The notes: generated by a model from the sequence alone, not told the origin. A stretch of 64,000 nucleotides of DNA from Nocardia alba NBRC 108234 (GCF_001612665.1 NZ_BDAX01000002.1:310001-374000), one strand, 5' to 3'; positions 44,324 through 54,700 are shown, numbered from the stretch's first letter. Numbers and translations are program-made.

Positions 44324-45790
44324 TCAGACGGTTCCGATGCCGGAGAAGCCCTGTGCGGTATAGGTGACACAGGTCTTCAGCGCTGACGGTGCGCAGTGTT
44401 CGCGCACGAAACCCCACCGGTTCTCCTCGGCCTCACGGGAAGGCGCGAGCAGATAGGTCCGGCACAGCTTGGGGAAACGATCTCCGAAGAAGCTCTTGGC
44501 GGGCAGCCACTCCACCCCGAACTTCGCGGCTTCCTCACGCACCACGTTCTCCGAGGCGATGTTGGCGAAACCGCTGCGCTGGAACGGAAGTACGTGATGG
44601 GCCCGGTGCGAGCTCAGGCCGGCCGAGAGGAAGCAGTCGACGTACTTGTTGCCGACCACGGTCAGGTCGTAGGCCTGCTCGAGCTGGTTCACCGCCCAGT
44701 CCTCGGTCTCGGTGTGCAGTTCCTCGGTCGGCACCTCGAAGTCGTGGCTGGCCACCACCATGAAGGTGCTGATCCACAGCGTGATCACGAATTGCAGGCC
44801 CCAGGCGAGCAGGTCGCCCGCGACGGCGAAGGCCACGAACTCGGCCACCAGCAGGAACCGCATCCCGAACGAGCCGATGAAGTGCGGCAGCGCGCCGCGC
44901 CAGCTGCCGTACATGTCCTTGATGCCCACCTTGCGGGTGAGCCGGCAGACGTCGAGCAGGCGAATGATCATGCCCGTCAACAGGTGTCCGAACTTGTGCA
45001 CCGTGTGCACCGGCACCCGGTACAGGCGCGGAATCTGCATCATCATCGTGAAGACGTTCTTCTTGATGTCGACTTCACTCTGGGTGTGCGGGTGGTGTAG
45101 CAGCGCGTGCCCGTCGGCGGTGACGAAAGACAGTGCCACGTAGTTCATGTCGAAGGCGTTGACCGCGTACTTGTTCGCGCCCTTCTGCGCGCGGTGGATC
45201 GCGTAGTGCCCGAACCCGGCCAGCGAGCTGCGCAGCAGCACCATCGCGATCACGAAGGCGGGCAACGGCATCCAGCTCGTGTCGTACAGACGCAGCGCCT
45301 GCACGGCGATGTAGGCGAAGATCAGCACGCCGACGACGATGTCGAACGCGCGGTCCATCCGCTTCAGGCGCGCCGCCAGCTCGGGCTCCTTGAGCCGTGC
45401 CTTGACCTGGTGGAGCAGATCGGCCTTGTTGTCGAACTTGTACTTGGGGGTGTCGTCCCAGCTGTTGAAGCCGTCTTTGAACAGGAAGTCGGGGGCGTTG
45501 TTCTTCGGGTGGATGTCCTCGGGCGTGGCATCGCGACCGAGGCTGTAGCGCTCGATCATCCGCGCGATTTTTTCCGGATCACGGTGGTAGGAACCGATGA
45601 TCGAGGTGATATCGCGGTTTTTCGTACGTCCGATGAAGAATTCACCGCCTGGATGCTTGGAGATCCAGTCACTCAGGTCGTAGGCTCTTCCGTTATAAAC
45701 CCATACGTTGTTGACGGGAGGCCGACCCCCCGGGCCGGGCGGTGGCGGGAGCTCGCGCTCCGCTTCATCAGGTCGATCATCGATCGTCAT
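44324..45790 (-). CDS. Cytochrome b5-fused membrane fatty acid desaturase
   Basis: A 488-residue front-end-type desaturase. A Pro-rich start leads to a cytochrome b5 domain (about 27-95) with heme ligands His46 in 'HPGGEFF' and His69. The membrane desaturase has three His boxes: 'HYAIH' (195-199), 'HALLHH' (228-233) and 'SSHRAHHV' near 425. The last box is HxxHH, not the QxxHH of many front-end desaturases. It would introduce a double bond or hydroxyl in a lipid using the fused b5 as electron donor. First gene of the operon with PKS III and exporter; strong AGGAAG at the start. Confidence 0.9.
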   Translation of the reverse strand: MTIDDRPDEAERELPPPPGPGGRPPVNNVWVYNGRAYDLSDWISKHPGGEFFIGRTKNRDITSIIGSYHRDPEKIARMIERYSLGRDATPEDIHPKNNAPDFLFKDGFNSWDDTPKYKFDNKADLLHQVKARLKEPELAARLKRMDRAFDIVVGVLIFAYIAVQALRLYDTSWMPLPAFVIAMVLLRSSLAGFGHYAIHRAQKGANKYAVNAFDMNYVALSFVTADGHALLHHPHTQSEVDIKKNVFTMMMQIPRLYRVPVHTVHKFGHLLTGMIIRLLDVCRLTRKVGIKDMYGSWRGALPHFIGSFGMRFLLVAEFVAFAVAGDLLAWGLQFVITLWISTFMVVASHDFEVPTEELHTETEDWAVNQLEQAYDLTVVGNKYVDCFLSAGLSSHRAHHVLPFQRSGFANIASENVVREEAAKFGVEWLPAKSFFGDRFPKLCRTYLLAPSREAEENRWGFVREHCAPSALKTCVTYTAQGFSGIGTV

Positions 45791-45953
45791 TAGTTCTTCC
45801 TCCGTGTCCGATCGGCGTCCGATGCGTGTTGCCTGCCGACCAGCGTCCCGACACGTATAGTCCTTGTGGCGCCTTGCATCTCGCTGAACATTCTCTTATT
45901 GGATGCGCATTCGTGCGTTCGTGATTCGTTTACCGCGGGCGACACCCAGACGA

Positions 45954-46016
45954 CACACCGGTCCGGGGCTGCGGAGGGCACTGCGTGCCAAGCTCCGCTG
46001 ACCCCGGACCGGTGTG
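45954..46016 (-). terminator. 63-nt near-perfect hairpin behind the lipoprotein gene
   Basis: CACACCGGTCCGGGG (45954-45968) is exactly complementary to CCCCGGACCGGTGTG (46002-46016). Inside, GCGGAG pairs with CTCCGC and GGCAC pairs with GTGCC around a TGC loop, giving 26 paired bases in one stem with small internal loops. It lies 26 nt beyond the lipoprotein stop on the minus strand and could terminate it, but no T-run follows, so it may instead protect the 3' end or bind protein. It also lies upstream of the desaturase operon. Confidence 0.7.
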
Positions 46017-46042
46017 GGTTGGTCCGGAACTACCGGCGAATA

Positions 46043-46858
46043 TCAGCCGGCGGGCTTGATGATGTTGACCTTCTCGGCCCACTTCGACAGACCGACGGTG
46101 ACCTCACCCTGGTCCTTCTTCACCACGGCGCGAACAAGATTCGGGCCGTCACCGGTGGAGGGCGCGTCCGAGGGCTTGGTGGAATCGGAGGCGGGCGGGG
46201 CGGTGTCCTGGATCCACACGGTGATCGGCATGGTGCCCGCGTTCTGACCGATGCGCGGCACGATCGGGTCGATCACGGCCGCGTCGATGGTGCCGGAGAC
46301 CTTGACGGTGTTGATGCCGTCGATCACCTCACGGCCCTCGGTCTTCGCGTTCTGGATATTGGCGATCACATTCGCGATGCCCTTGTCCTTGTCCAGGATG
46401 ACGCCCGGATCGTAGACCTTCTCGGCCGGACCCGTCGGCACGTAGCGACCGCCGGCCTGGGTGTAGAGGACCTTGTCCACCACAAGGAACTTCGCCTCGG
46501 TGAACGCGGCTTCGGGGGTGAGCTTGACCTTCGCCTCGCCCATCGCCGCGCCCGAGCCCTGGGTCTCGTTGGTGACGTCGGCGGATACGGTCTCCACCGG
46601 CAGATCGGGCAGGTTCTTGACGTTGATCTTCAAGTGCACGTTGTGCAGGGTCTGCGTGGTCTTCGCCGACTCCTTCACGATCTGTGCGCCCTCGGGCAGC
46701 GCGCCGGTGGGCGCGGGGCCCGCGGTGGTGGCCGAATCATCCTTCGTGCAGCCGGTGACGAGCGCCGCACACAGGGCCGCCACCGCGACGACCGAAGTGA
46801 TGCCGGAACGTCGCGCGAAGCGGCGACGCGAGGTGGGGTTCGGTGTCATGTCGATCAA
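46043..46858 (-). CDS. LppX/LprG-family lipoprotein
   Basis: A 271-residue exported lipoprotein. Arg-rich N-region, hydrophobic helix and lipobox 'LVTGC' with lipidated Cys37. The mature part fits the LppX_LprAFG family ('GAQIVKESAKTTQTLHNVHLKINVKNLPDLPVETVSADVT', 'VVDKVLYTQAGGRYVPTGPAEKVYDPGVILDKDKGIANVI'). Members carry triacylated lipids or phthiocerol lipids between membranes. The TTG at 46858 has AGGGGA 6 nt upstream and is preferred to the ATG at 46849. No partner efflux gene (as Rv1410 for LprG) is adjacent. Confidence 0.9.
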   Translation of the reverse strand: MIDMTPNPTSRRRFARRSGITSVVAVAALCAALVTGCTKDDSATTAGPAPTGALPEGAQIVKESAKTTQTLHNVHLKINVKNLPDLPVETVSADVTNETQGSGAAMGEAKVKLTPEAAFTEAKFLVVDKVLYTQAGGRYVPTGPAEKVYDPGVILDKDKGIANVIANIQNAKTEGREVIDGINTVKVSGTIDAAVIDPIVPRIGQNAGTMPITVWIQDTAPPASDSTKPSDAPSTGDGPNLVRAVVKKDQGEVTVGLSKWAEKVNIIKPAG

Positions 46859-47028
46859 GTTTCATCCCCTGGAGATGGTGGTATATCGGTATAGGGCAGC
46901 CGAAGACCAATGTTCATCTCGTGCTCCCCCGTCGGCGATAATACCTGAGGATTTCGATTTGCGAGATGTCTCGTCGCGCTCTCGATTTCGGATATCCGAG
47001 GCCCGGAGCACGGCGCCATTTCCCCAGG

Positions 47029-47928
47029 TCAGACAACCGCGTGGAACCGCCGCCGATGTTCGTCGACCGGGCGCAGCCGCTCCTGCTCCGGCATCGCCAG
47101 GAGCACCGACAGCCGTGCGGCCTCCTCGTCGTCGATCGGGGTGAAGACCTGGATCCACTCGCCGTCGCTCGTGGACAGTGACATCATCGTCAGGTGCATC
47201 GCCAGGTCCCCGATGGCGGGATGACGGACCACCTTGACCAGGTTCACCGGCACCGCGACATCGTTGCGAGCCCACATGTCGGCGAATTCAGCGCTCGCCC
47301 CGCACAATTCGTCGATCAGCGCCTGCCACGTCGGGTCATCGAGGTGACGGACATAGGCGCCACGCAGGTAGGCGACCATGCGGCGCTGGTCGTCGATCTT
47401 GTGCTGATACGGATTGCAGCACGCGGGCGTCAGGAACACCGTCCGCAGGATATTGCCCCCGGATTCGGTGAGACCGGGGAACAGCGCGCGGTAGACATCG
47501 TTGTGCGCCAGCACGTTGTACTTGGCATCGAGCAGCACAGCGGGCAACGGCGACAGCGTGTCCAGGATCATCGGCAGGCCCGGCGGCAGCGTCGCGGGCA
47601 CCGGCGCGGCGGGCACCGACGGGACATCCGCGAGCCGGTAGAGATGCACCTTCTCCGCGTGATCCAGGCCGAGGGTGCGCGCCACCGCGTCGAGCACCTG
47701 GACGCTGGCATTGATCGGCCTGCCCTGTTCCAGCCACGTGTACCAGGTGACCCCGACGCCGGAAAGCTGAGCGACCTCTTCGCGGCGTAGACCTGGTGTG
47801 CGCCTGCGCGATCCCCGCGTCATCCCGACGTCATCGGGACTGATCCTGGCACGCCGCGACTTCAGGAACTCGGCGAGCTGCGCCCTCTTCGCTTCGCGGA
47901 CCGTACTCGCACCGACCGCATCGCTCAT
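47029..47928 (-). CDS. XRE regulator with MmyB-like ligand domain
   Basis: A 299-residue regulator common in actinobacteria. Helix-turn-helix at about 37-95: 'RTPGLRREEVAQLSGVGVTWYTWLEQGRPINASVQVLDAVARTL'. The C-terminal PAS-like MmyB domain (105-285) starts 'LDTLSPLPAVLLDAKYNVLAHNDVYRALFP' and binds fatty acids in a solved relative. Often next to an SDR or hydrolase it controls; here the nearest genes are a lipoprotein and a YdeI protein, and the target is unclear. Confidence 0.9.
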   Translation of the reverse strand: MSDAVGASTVREAKRAQLAEFLKSRRARISPDDVGMTRGSRRRTPGLRREEVAQLSGVGVTWYTWLEQGRPINASVQVLDAVARTLGLDHAEKVHLYRLADVPSVPAAPVPATLPPGLPMILDTLSPLPAVLLDAKYNVLAHNDVYRALFPGLTESGGNILRTVFLTPACCNPYQHKIDDQRRMVAYLRGAYVRHLDDPTWQALIDELCGASAEFADMWARNDVAVPVNLVKVVRHPAIGDLAMHLTMMSLSTSDGEWIQVFTPIDDEEAARLSVLLAMPEQERLRPVDEHRRRFHAVV

Positions 47929-48021
47929 CCGGCCATTGTCGCGAACTTCACGGCCGGTATCCAGGTGCTGCTGGTACCCGGATCAGCGGGACCGATCGGC
48001 TGCACCGAGCTGACACGGCGG

Positions 48022-48636
48022 TCACCGACGGGCGCGGCGGCCCTCGTGCGCCTCGGTGACGACCTGTTCGATCCGACCCGCTCGGGTGGCGTCTCGCGCG
48101 GCGCTGACGATCCACCACAGCATCAGCTTGCGCGCGCTGGGCGGGAAGCCGTCCCAGTGGGCGCGAGCGGTCGGGTCCCGGTCGAGGGCCGCCGCCAGTT
48201 CCGGTGGCTCCCGGAGGTCTTCGACTTGGTCGGCGATGGTCCACCAGCCGGTGGACTTCGCCGCCGCGATCGCGCGGCGGCCCGCGTCGGTCATGAGGCC
48301 CTCGTTCTCCATGTCCGACGCGCGGCGGCGGTTGAGCCGGGTCCACGCGCTCTTGGTGCGGCGTGGTGTGAACAACTGCAGGCCGCGCTCGTCGTCGAGG
48401 ACGGTGACAGTGGAGTCGATCCATCCGAAGCAGATAGCCTCCTCGACAGCCTCGGGGTACGGGCAGCGTGGACGTTCGGCGCGCCAGGAGCACAACCACA
48501 CACCGCGCACGGAGTCGTGGTTGCACGCGAGCCAGGTCCGCCACTGCGACCGGGTTTCCGCGTGGAAGATCGGGTAGTCGAACTTCCCGGTCGCGGCGTG
48601 GACGGAGGCCGATCGCGGCGATTCCGATGAGGTCAT
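48022..48636 (-). CDS. YdeI/OmpD-associated family protein
   Basis: A 204-residue cytoplasmic protein with family signature 'WRTWLACNHDSVRGVWLCSW', 'YPEAVEEAICFGWIDSTV', 'RRTKSAWTRLNRRRA' and 'TDAGRRAIAAAKSTGWW', followed by 'PPSARKLMLWWIVSAARDATRAGRIEQVV'. The family has DUF1801-like and bacteriocin-protection members but no agreed activity. GAGGAG precedes its ATG, and its start overlaps the WYL regulator stop by 4 nt, so they form one operon. Confidence 0.85.
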   Translation of the reverse strand: MTSSESPRSASVHAATGKFDYPIFHAETRSQWRTWLACNHDSVRGVWLCSWRAERPRCPYPEAVEEAICFGWIDSTVTVLDDERGLQLFTPRRTKSAWTRLNRRRASDMENEGLMTDAGRRAIAAAKSTGWWTIADQVEDLREPPELAAALDRDPTARAHWDGFPPSARKLMLWWIVSAARDATRAGRIEQVVTEAHEGRRARR

Positions 48637-49598
48637 GTGTTCTCCTCGAGGTGAGTCGTGAGGCGCGCGACGATGTTCGCGAGTTCGGCCGGTTCGACGA
48701 CCGTCACCGGGGCGGTGAGCGCGAGGCGGGCAACGGTCATGGCGAGGCGTCCGAGATCCTCGCCGCGGATCAGCAGGAGGCAGTAGTCCGCCGCCACCTC
48801 GATCGGCGTGTGGTCGATCCATCGAAGCACCCCCGCGAGCTCGGCGAACGTCGAACGCACGCGCAGGGTCGCCTCCTGCGGGCGCCGAGTCGAGCCGAGT
48901 GTGTTCGCGACGAAGGTCGCCGCATCGCCACCCGGGATCGCGCGGGGCTCGAAGTGACCGCCCGCCGGTCGGACCTCCCGAATCCGGTCCAGCCGGAACG
49001 TCCGCCAGCCGCCGCGATCCCGGTCCCAGGCGACGAGATACCACCGACGGCCCGCGGTGACGAGGCCGTGCGGCTCGACGATTCGCCGGCTCTCGCCGCC
49101 GTCACCGCGCCGATAGTCGAACCGTACGTGCTCGAGGTCGCGGCACGCGGCGGCGAACGCACTGAGTGCGCACGGGTCGACGATGTCGTCGTCGGCAGTC
49201 CGGCGCATCGGTGTGACGCTCGAGTGCAGCGCCGACACACGTCGGCGAAGTCGATGGGGCAGCAGCGATTCGATCTTCGTCAGCGCGCGCAGCGACGTCT
49301 CCTCCATGCCCTCGATGGCGGCGGCGGCCGCGTAGCCCAGCCCGACCGCGATCGCGACGGCCTCGTCGTCGTCGACGATCAGCGGCGGCACGTGGGCTCC
49401 CGTCGCGAGTCGGTATCCCCCGTACTGTCCCGACGTGGAATCGATCGGGTACCCGAGTTCGCGGAGACGATCGACGTCACGGCGCACCGTTCGCTCCGTG
49501 ACCTCGAGCCGTGCGGCGAGCTCATGACACTGCCAGAAGCGATGGGTCTGCAGGAGCGAGAGCAATCGGAGCGCTCGACCCGTGGGATCGTTTCGCAT
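48633..49598 (-). CDS. WYL-domain transcriptional regulator (YafY type)
   Basis: A 321-residue regulator. N-terminal winged helix 'RALRLLSLLQTHRFWQCHELAARLEVTERTVRRDVDRLRELG' (8-49), then a WYL domain with 'GLVTAGRRWYLVAWDRDRGGWRTFRLDRI', and a C-terminal extension. WYL proteins bind nucleotides or nucleic acid and respond to DNA damage or metabolites. Divergent from the epoxide hydrolase-like gene across 111 nt, so it may control it along with itself. Confidence 0.9.
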   Translation of the reverse strand: MRNDPTGRALRLLSLLQTHRFWQCHELAARLEVTERTVRRDVDRLRELGYPIDSTSGQYGGYRLATGAHVPPLIVDDDEAVAIAVGLGYAAAAAIEGMEETSLRALTKIESLLPHRLRRRVSALHSSVTPMRRTADDDIVDPCALSAFAAACRDLEHVRFDYRRGDGGESRRIVEPHGLVTAGRRWYLVAWDRDRGGWRTFRLDRIREVRPAGGHFEPRAIPGGDAATFVANTLGSTRRPQEATLRVRSTFAELAGVLRWIDHTPIEVAADYCLLLIRGEDLGRLAMTVARLALTAPVTVVEPAELANIVARLTTHLEENT

Positions 49599-49709
49599 GT
49601 CCGTCAGTCTGCCGGACTTCCAGGACAAATCCTGTCCGCGATGTTTCCTACGCTCACGGCCACCGCGCCGATCCGTCCACGAGATCGGCGCACGTACCGA
49701 GGAGTACCC

Positions 49710-50654
49710 GTGCGTCGAGCTGCCGACTTTCCCCCGCCGATCCTGCTTCCTGTCAACGGCATCGAACTGGAAGTCTTCGAAGCCGGTCGGCACAACGCCG
49801 GGAAACCCGTGGTGCTGTGCCACGGCTGGCCCGAGCACGCCTACTCGTGGCGTCATCAGGTGCCCGCGCTCGTCGCGGCGGGCTACCACGTCATCGTTGC
49901 GAATCAGCGCGGCTACGGTCGCTCGTCGCGTCCGGCCGAGGTGACGGCCTACGACATCGAGCACCTGACGGGTGACCTCGTCGCGTTGCTCGATCACTAC
50001 GGCTACGACGACGCGACCTTCATCGGTCACGACTGGGGGTCCTTCGTCGTCTGGGGGCTGACCCTGTTGCACCCCAACCGGGTGAACAAGGTGATCAACC
50101 TGAGCCTGCCCTACCCCGAGCGCGGACAGACGCCCTGGGTGGCGGCCATGGAAGCCGCGCTGGGCAGTGACTACTACTTCGTGCACTTCAATCGACAGCC
50201 GGGCGTCGCGGACGCCGTCCTCGACGCCAACACTGCCCGGTTCCTCCGCAACATATACCGAACCGACGAACCTTCCGCCGTCCCGAGGTCGGGCATGGTG
50301 ATGATCGATCTCGCCCGAGCCGAGCAACCGGTCGGCGAACCGGTGATGAGCGAGCGCGAGTTGGACGTCTTCGTCGCCGCTTTCGAGAGTTCGGGTTTCA
50401 CGAGCAGTATCAACTGGTACCGGAATCTGGACCGCAATTGGCATCTACTCGCGCGGGTGAACCCGATCATCGAGCAGCCCGCCCTCATGATCTACGGCTA
50501 CCGCGACGCGGTGGCGCGAGCCGAGAACCTGGCGGCGTTCGTACCGCACGTCGAAGAAGTCACGATGAACAGCGGTCACTGGATCCAGCAGGAGAAACCG
50601 GACGAGGTGAACCGAGCGATCCTGGGGTGGCTGCAACGCCACGATGCCGACTGA
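49710..50654 (+). CDS. Epoxide hydrolase-like alpha/beta hydrolase
   Basis: A 314-residue alpha/beta hydrolase. Oxyanion loop 'LCHGWPEHAYSW', nucleophile Asp in 'FIGHDWGSFVVWGL', cap-domain Tyr candidates in 'INWYRNLDRNW', and catalytic His in 'MNSGHWIQQEKP'. An Asp nucleophile and HGxP motif mean epoxide hydrolase or haloalkane dehalogenase; the WG after the Asp favours epoxide hydrolase. GTG at 49710 has GAGGAG 5 nt upstream; an ATG at 49641 has none. Probably regulated by the divergent WYL protein. Confidence 0.87.
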   Translation: MRRAADFPPPILLPVNGIELEVFEAGRHNAGKPVVLCHGWPEHAYSWRHQVPALVAAGYHVIVANQRGYGRSSRPAEVTAYDIEHLTGDLVALLDHYGYDDATFIGHDWGSFVVWGLTLLHPNRVNKVINLSLPYPERGQTPWVAAMEAALGSDYYFVHFNRQPGVADAVLDANTARFLRNIYRTDEPSAVPRSGMVMIDLARAEQPVGEPVMSERELDVFVAAFESSGFTSSINWYRNLDRNWHLLARVNPIIEQPALMIYGYRDAVARAENLAAFVPHVEEVTMNSGHWIQQEKPDEVNRAILGWLQRHDAD

Positions 50655-50678
50655 CCCACCAGCACTTCCGGTGTGGCG

Positions 50679-51626
50679 TCAGTGCACCAGCGGGCTCAGG
50701 GCTTTGCCTGCCAGTTCGAGGATGCCCGGCTCGTGCCCGTTGGCGACCATGTTCACGATGATGCCGTCGACCCCGTGATCCAGGATGCGGCGCTGGATCT
50801 GCTCCGCCACATCGTCGGGGGTGCCGGCGAACACACTGTCCGGCGAGATCACCACCACCACATCGCGTTCCATGAACTCCCGCGCCAGCTTGCGCGCCCG
50901 GTCGCCGTCCTGGTCGAGGACGACGACGGCGCGGAAGCTGGTCTCCAGGGTCTGTGGGTCGCGCCCGGCTTCCTCGCAGCGGCGGCGCAGTGCGCTCAGT
51001 TTGCGCGGCAGGTCGGCGGTGTGGCAGAGGATGTTCAGGTGGTCGGCGTATCGCGCCGCCAGGCCGAAGGTCTTCTGCTCGCCGCTGCCGCCGAGCAGGA
51101 TCGGCAGATCGTCGCGCACCCGCGGCTCGTTGATCGCGTTCTCGGCGCGGTACCACGTGCCCTGGAAGGTCGGTCGCTGCCCGCGCAGCATCGGCGAGAT
51201 GATCTGCATGGCCTCCTCGAGCCGCTGGAACCGCTCGGTGAAGGTGCCGTATTCGAAGCCGTAGCCGATGTGCTCGAGGTCGAACCAGCCCGCGCCGATG
51301 CCCAGGGCCGCACGGCCGCCGCTGACCACGTCCAGCGTCGTGACGATCTTGGCCAGCAGTGCCGGATTGCGGTAGGTGTTGCAGGTCATCAGGGTGGCCA
51401 GTTGGATTCGCTCGGTGACGGTCGCCAGCCCGGCCAGTGCCGTGTAGGCCTCCAGCATCCAGTCCTCGGGCTGACCGTAGACCTGATAGAAGTGGTCCAT
51501 GAAGAGCACGGCGTCGAATCCGGCCGCCTCTGCCTCCCGCGCCTGTGCGATCACCTGCGGGAACAGTGCGCGCGGCGAGGCCGCGTAGCCGAAGTAGGGC
51601 ATCTGGTATCCGAGACGAATGCTCAT
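50679..51626 (-). CDS. F420-dependent-type luciferase-like oxidoreductase
   Basis: A 315-residue TIM-barrel of the LLM class F420-dependent subgroup (Rv-type): 'REAEAAGFDAVLFMDHFYQV', 'ATLMTCNTYRNPALLAKIVTTLDVVSGGRAALGIGAGWFDLEHIGYGFEYGTFTERFQRLEEAMQI' and 'DLPILLGGSGEQKTFGLAARYAD' for the cofactor phosphate. Reduces or oxidises unsaturated substrates with F420. It lies 92 nt from the end of the carboxylic acid reductase gene on the same strand and could belong to the lipid pathway, but the gap leaves this open. Confidence 0.88.
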   Translation of the reverse strand: MSIRLGYQMPYFGYAASPRALFPQVIAQAREAEAAGFDAVLFMDHFYQVYGQPEDWMLEAYTALAGLATVTERIQLATLMTCNTYRNPALLAKIVTTLDVVSGGRAALGIGAGWFDLEHIGYGFEYGTFTERFQRLEEAMQIISPMLRGQRPTFQGTWYRAENAINEPRVRDDLPILLGGSGEQKTFGLAARYADHLNILCHTADLPRKLSALRRRCEEAGRDPQTLETSFRAVVVLDQDGDRARKLAREFMERDVVVVISPDSVFAGTPDDVAEQIQRRILDHGVDGIIVNMVANGHEPGILELAGKALSPLVH

Positions 51627-51718
51627 ATTCTGCGACCCTACGGTCGTTTTCGGTGGCGACAGGCAGCGATAGCCCATGGCAATCAACCGGATGTCACCCG
51701 GCATGGCTCGGTGGCCAC

Positions 51719-54700
51719 TCAGATCAGACGCAGTCGACGGAGGTCGGTGCTGTACTTGCGGATGAGCGAGCCCGACAGCGGGGGAATGCCGATTCCGGCA
51801 GCCCGCATGGCGGTTTCGAAGCGGAGGGTGGGGAATTCGGCGCGGTCGAGGGTGTCGCGGGTATTGCCGAATGCCTGGAGTAGCGGATGCAGCGAGTGGC
51901 GGCGCCGACTTTCCGGCAGGGCGCGAATAGCGGTTTCGAAGCGGGTGAACCACTCGTCGTAGTCGTCGATTCGCGTGATGGGATGGCCGGCGTCGATGAG
52001 CCAGTCGACGACCACGTCGAGCGGGACGCCGCGCGGATCGAGGACGTTGAACGTGCGATATCCGGTCGTGTCCGGCGCACTGAGCGCGGCGATGGCCGTG
52101 GCGGTGCACTCGACCGGAAGGCCACCGTGGTGGGCGCGTGCCCGGTCCCGGGCCGCGGCGAACGATCGCGGCGCGATGCCGGTGACGATGAGGCTGAGCA
52201 GCAGGCGGGTGAAGACGTCGGGCACGTTCAGCTGCCCCGAGTAGCTGCTGTGCGCGAGGATCATGTCCGACCGGAACACCGAAACCGGCAGACCGAACTG
52301 TTCGTGCGCCGCACGCAGCAGAACCTCGCTCGCCCATTTGCTCGTCGAGTAGCCGTTGGCGTAACTGCCGTCGAGGTCGCGAACCGGGCTGGTGAGCCGG
52401 ATGTCGGCGTCCTCGTCGGCCGACGACGTCGCGGTGGCCACCACCCCCATGGTCGAGACATAGCTGATCCGCTTGATGCGCGAAGTGAGCGCCATCCGGA
52501 TCAGCTCGGCGGTGCCGAAGACATTGGGGCCGAACAGCTCTGGATAGGGCAGAACGTGATTGACCAGCGCGGCCGGGTGGACGATCAGATCGACGGTATC
52601 GGTCAGCCGGTGCCAGGTCGATTCGTCCAGGCCGAGGCCGGGCGCGCTGATATCGCCCGCGAGCACCTCGAGCCGGCCTGCGGCTGATTCGTCGAAGTGG
52701 CGGACCAGGTCCGGGTCGCCCCGATCGAACGCCGCGGCGAGCCGCTCGCGCGCGATGGCGTCGGTCGCGCCACGGACCAGACAGATCACGGTGCCGCTGG
52801 TGCGGGTCAGCCACTCCAGGCACAGGAACCGGCCGAGGTAGCCGTTCGCGCCGGTGATCAACACCGTGTTCGTCGCGCCACTCGGCGTTGGCAGGGCGCC
52901 TGCGGCGTCGAGGGTGGCAGCGTCGATGAATTCCTCCAGCGTGAGGTCGTCGGCTCGGACCCGGGTGCTGCCCGCGCCGTGCACCGACGCGAATGTCGGC
53001 TGTCGCGGCCCGCCGAGCAATGCTGTCTCGATGTGTCTCGCCAGTTGTCGAAAGTCGTTCGCGGGGTTGATGATGACGCTCACCGGCACCTCGACATCGA
53101 AGATCTCACCGAGCAGGCCGGCCAAGGACAGCGCCGACAGCGAATCCCCGCCGAGATCGGTGAAACGCGCGTCGGCACCCAACCCGCCAGTCTCACCTCC
53201 CAGCAACGCCTGCGCGGCCCGCAGGACGGCGGCGGCGACCGGCTGGTTCCGGCCGGCCCGACGCAGGGCGCTCAGTTCACCGGCCTCCCGGTCCGCCGAG
53301 GCGGCGTACATCCGCTCCAAACGCTCGCCGTAGCGGTCTTTCAGTTTGGGACGCAACAGTTTACGAACATCGGAGAGCAGTCCGTTCGCCGTGCTGAACG
53401 GCTCGGTCTCGATCAGATAGTCGCGCGGGATCTCGTGACGCGGCAGGTTCGCGTTCTTCGCGATCGTCCGCAATGATTCGCCGATCAGCGGTTTCAGGTC
53501 CGCGACCGTGTCGCCGACGCGGTCGAGGGCCGCCGAGGTCGGCACCACGACCGCGAGCGGATACGCGCGCTCGCTGTTGCCGTAGACGAAGATCTGCCCG
53601 ACCAGCGGGCTGGTGACGAACAGCGCCTCCAACCGGGCGATGGAGACGAACTCGCCGCTGGACAGCTTGAGCACGTTGGTGCGGCGATCGAGGTAGACCA
53701 GCTCGTCCGGCCCGATCTCGGCCATGATGTCGCCGGTCCGGTAGTAGCCGTCGTGGTCGAAGATCTCCGCGGTGGCCTCGGGACGCTGGTAGTACCCGGG
53801 AATGATGGCATCGGTCTTGACCAGCAATTCCCCACGCGGATAGGGCGAGTCGGTCCGCGCGTAGCCCAGTTCGGGCACGTCGACCAGCTTGTAGTCACGC
53901 ACCGGCGGTCGGCACACCTTCCCGTTGACCATGATTCGACCCGCTTCGGTCGAGCCGAAGCCGTCCTGCAACGGAAGGTCGACACAGGATTCGACGAAAG
54001 CGGCCATCTCCGCCGACATCGGCGCCGACCCGGTGCCCGCCCACACCACCCGGCCGCCGAGGAACCGTTCCCGCAGCGCCTCGCGCACCCGCGCCTGCGC
54101 CGCGACCCGGTCGCCGCTCGCGTCCTGATCCAGTTCGCGGTGGTATCGCTGGAAGAGCATGTCGCAGACGCGCGGCACCAGCCGCAGCGCCGTCGGCCGG
54201 ACCAGGGCGATGTCCTCGAACAGCGTGGACAGGTCGCTGTTCGCCGTGAAGTAGCCGATGCCGCCGACCGCGAGGGTGCCCGAGAACGCGGCGCGTCCCG
54301 ACACATGGCTCATGGGCAGGCAGTGCACGCCGATGATCGGCAGCTCGTCGGTCCCCGGCCAGAATCCGCGCCACGCCGGGATGACCATGCGGTCGGTGTA
54401 CATGGCGCCCTTGGGTGTCCCGGTGCTGCCCGATGTGTAGATGAGCATGGCCAGTCGGTCGCTCGCCGGGTCGGCGTCGAACGGCAGTCTCGGGGGCAGG
54501 CCGGCTCCACACGCGAGCACGTCGCCCAGTGCGTCGAGCGCGATCGGGCTGTCGGCCAGGCGCCGGCGCGCCGCCTCGACCTGCTCGCGGTGCTCGTCGA
54601 CGGCCGGCTGATAGTCGAAGACCACCAGGCGCCGCACCGACGGGCTCGCCAGTGCGCACGCGACGGCGGTGGTCAGCCGTTCGAGGCTGGTGGCCAGCAC

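Noticed and set aside
48468..49709. Long N-terminal extension of the epoxide hydrolase-like frame
   Set aside because: It runs antisense through the YdeI and WYL genes; the GTG at 49710 with GAGGAG gives a normal-length enzyme.
50679..51626. Assigning the F420-type oxidoreductase to the lipid pathway
   Set aside because: It is on the same strand as car but 92 nt away with no coupling, and such genes are very common in these genomes.
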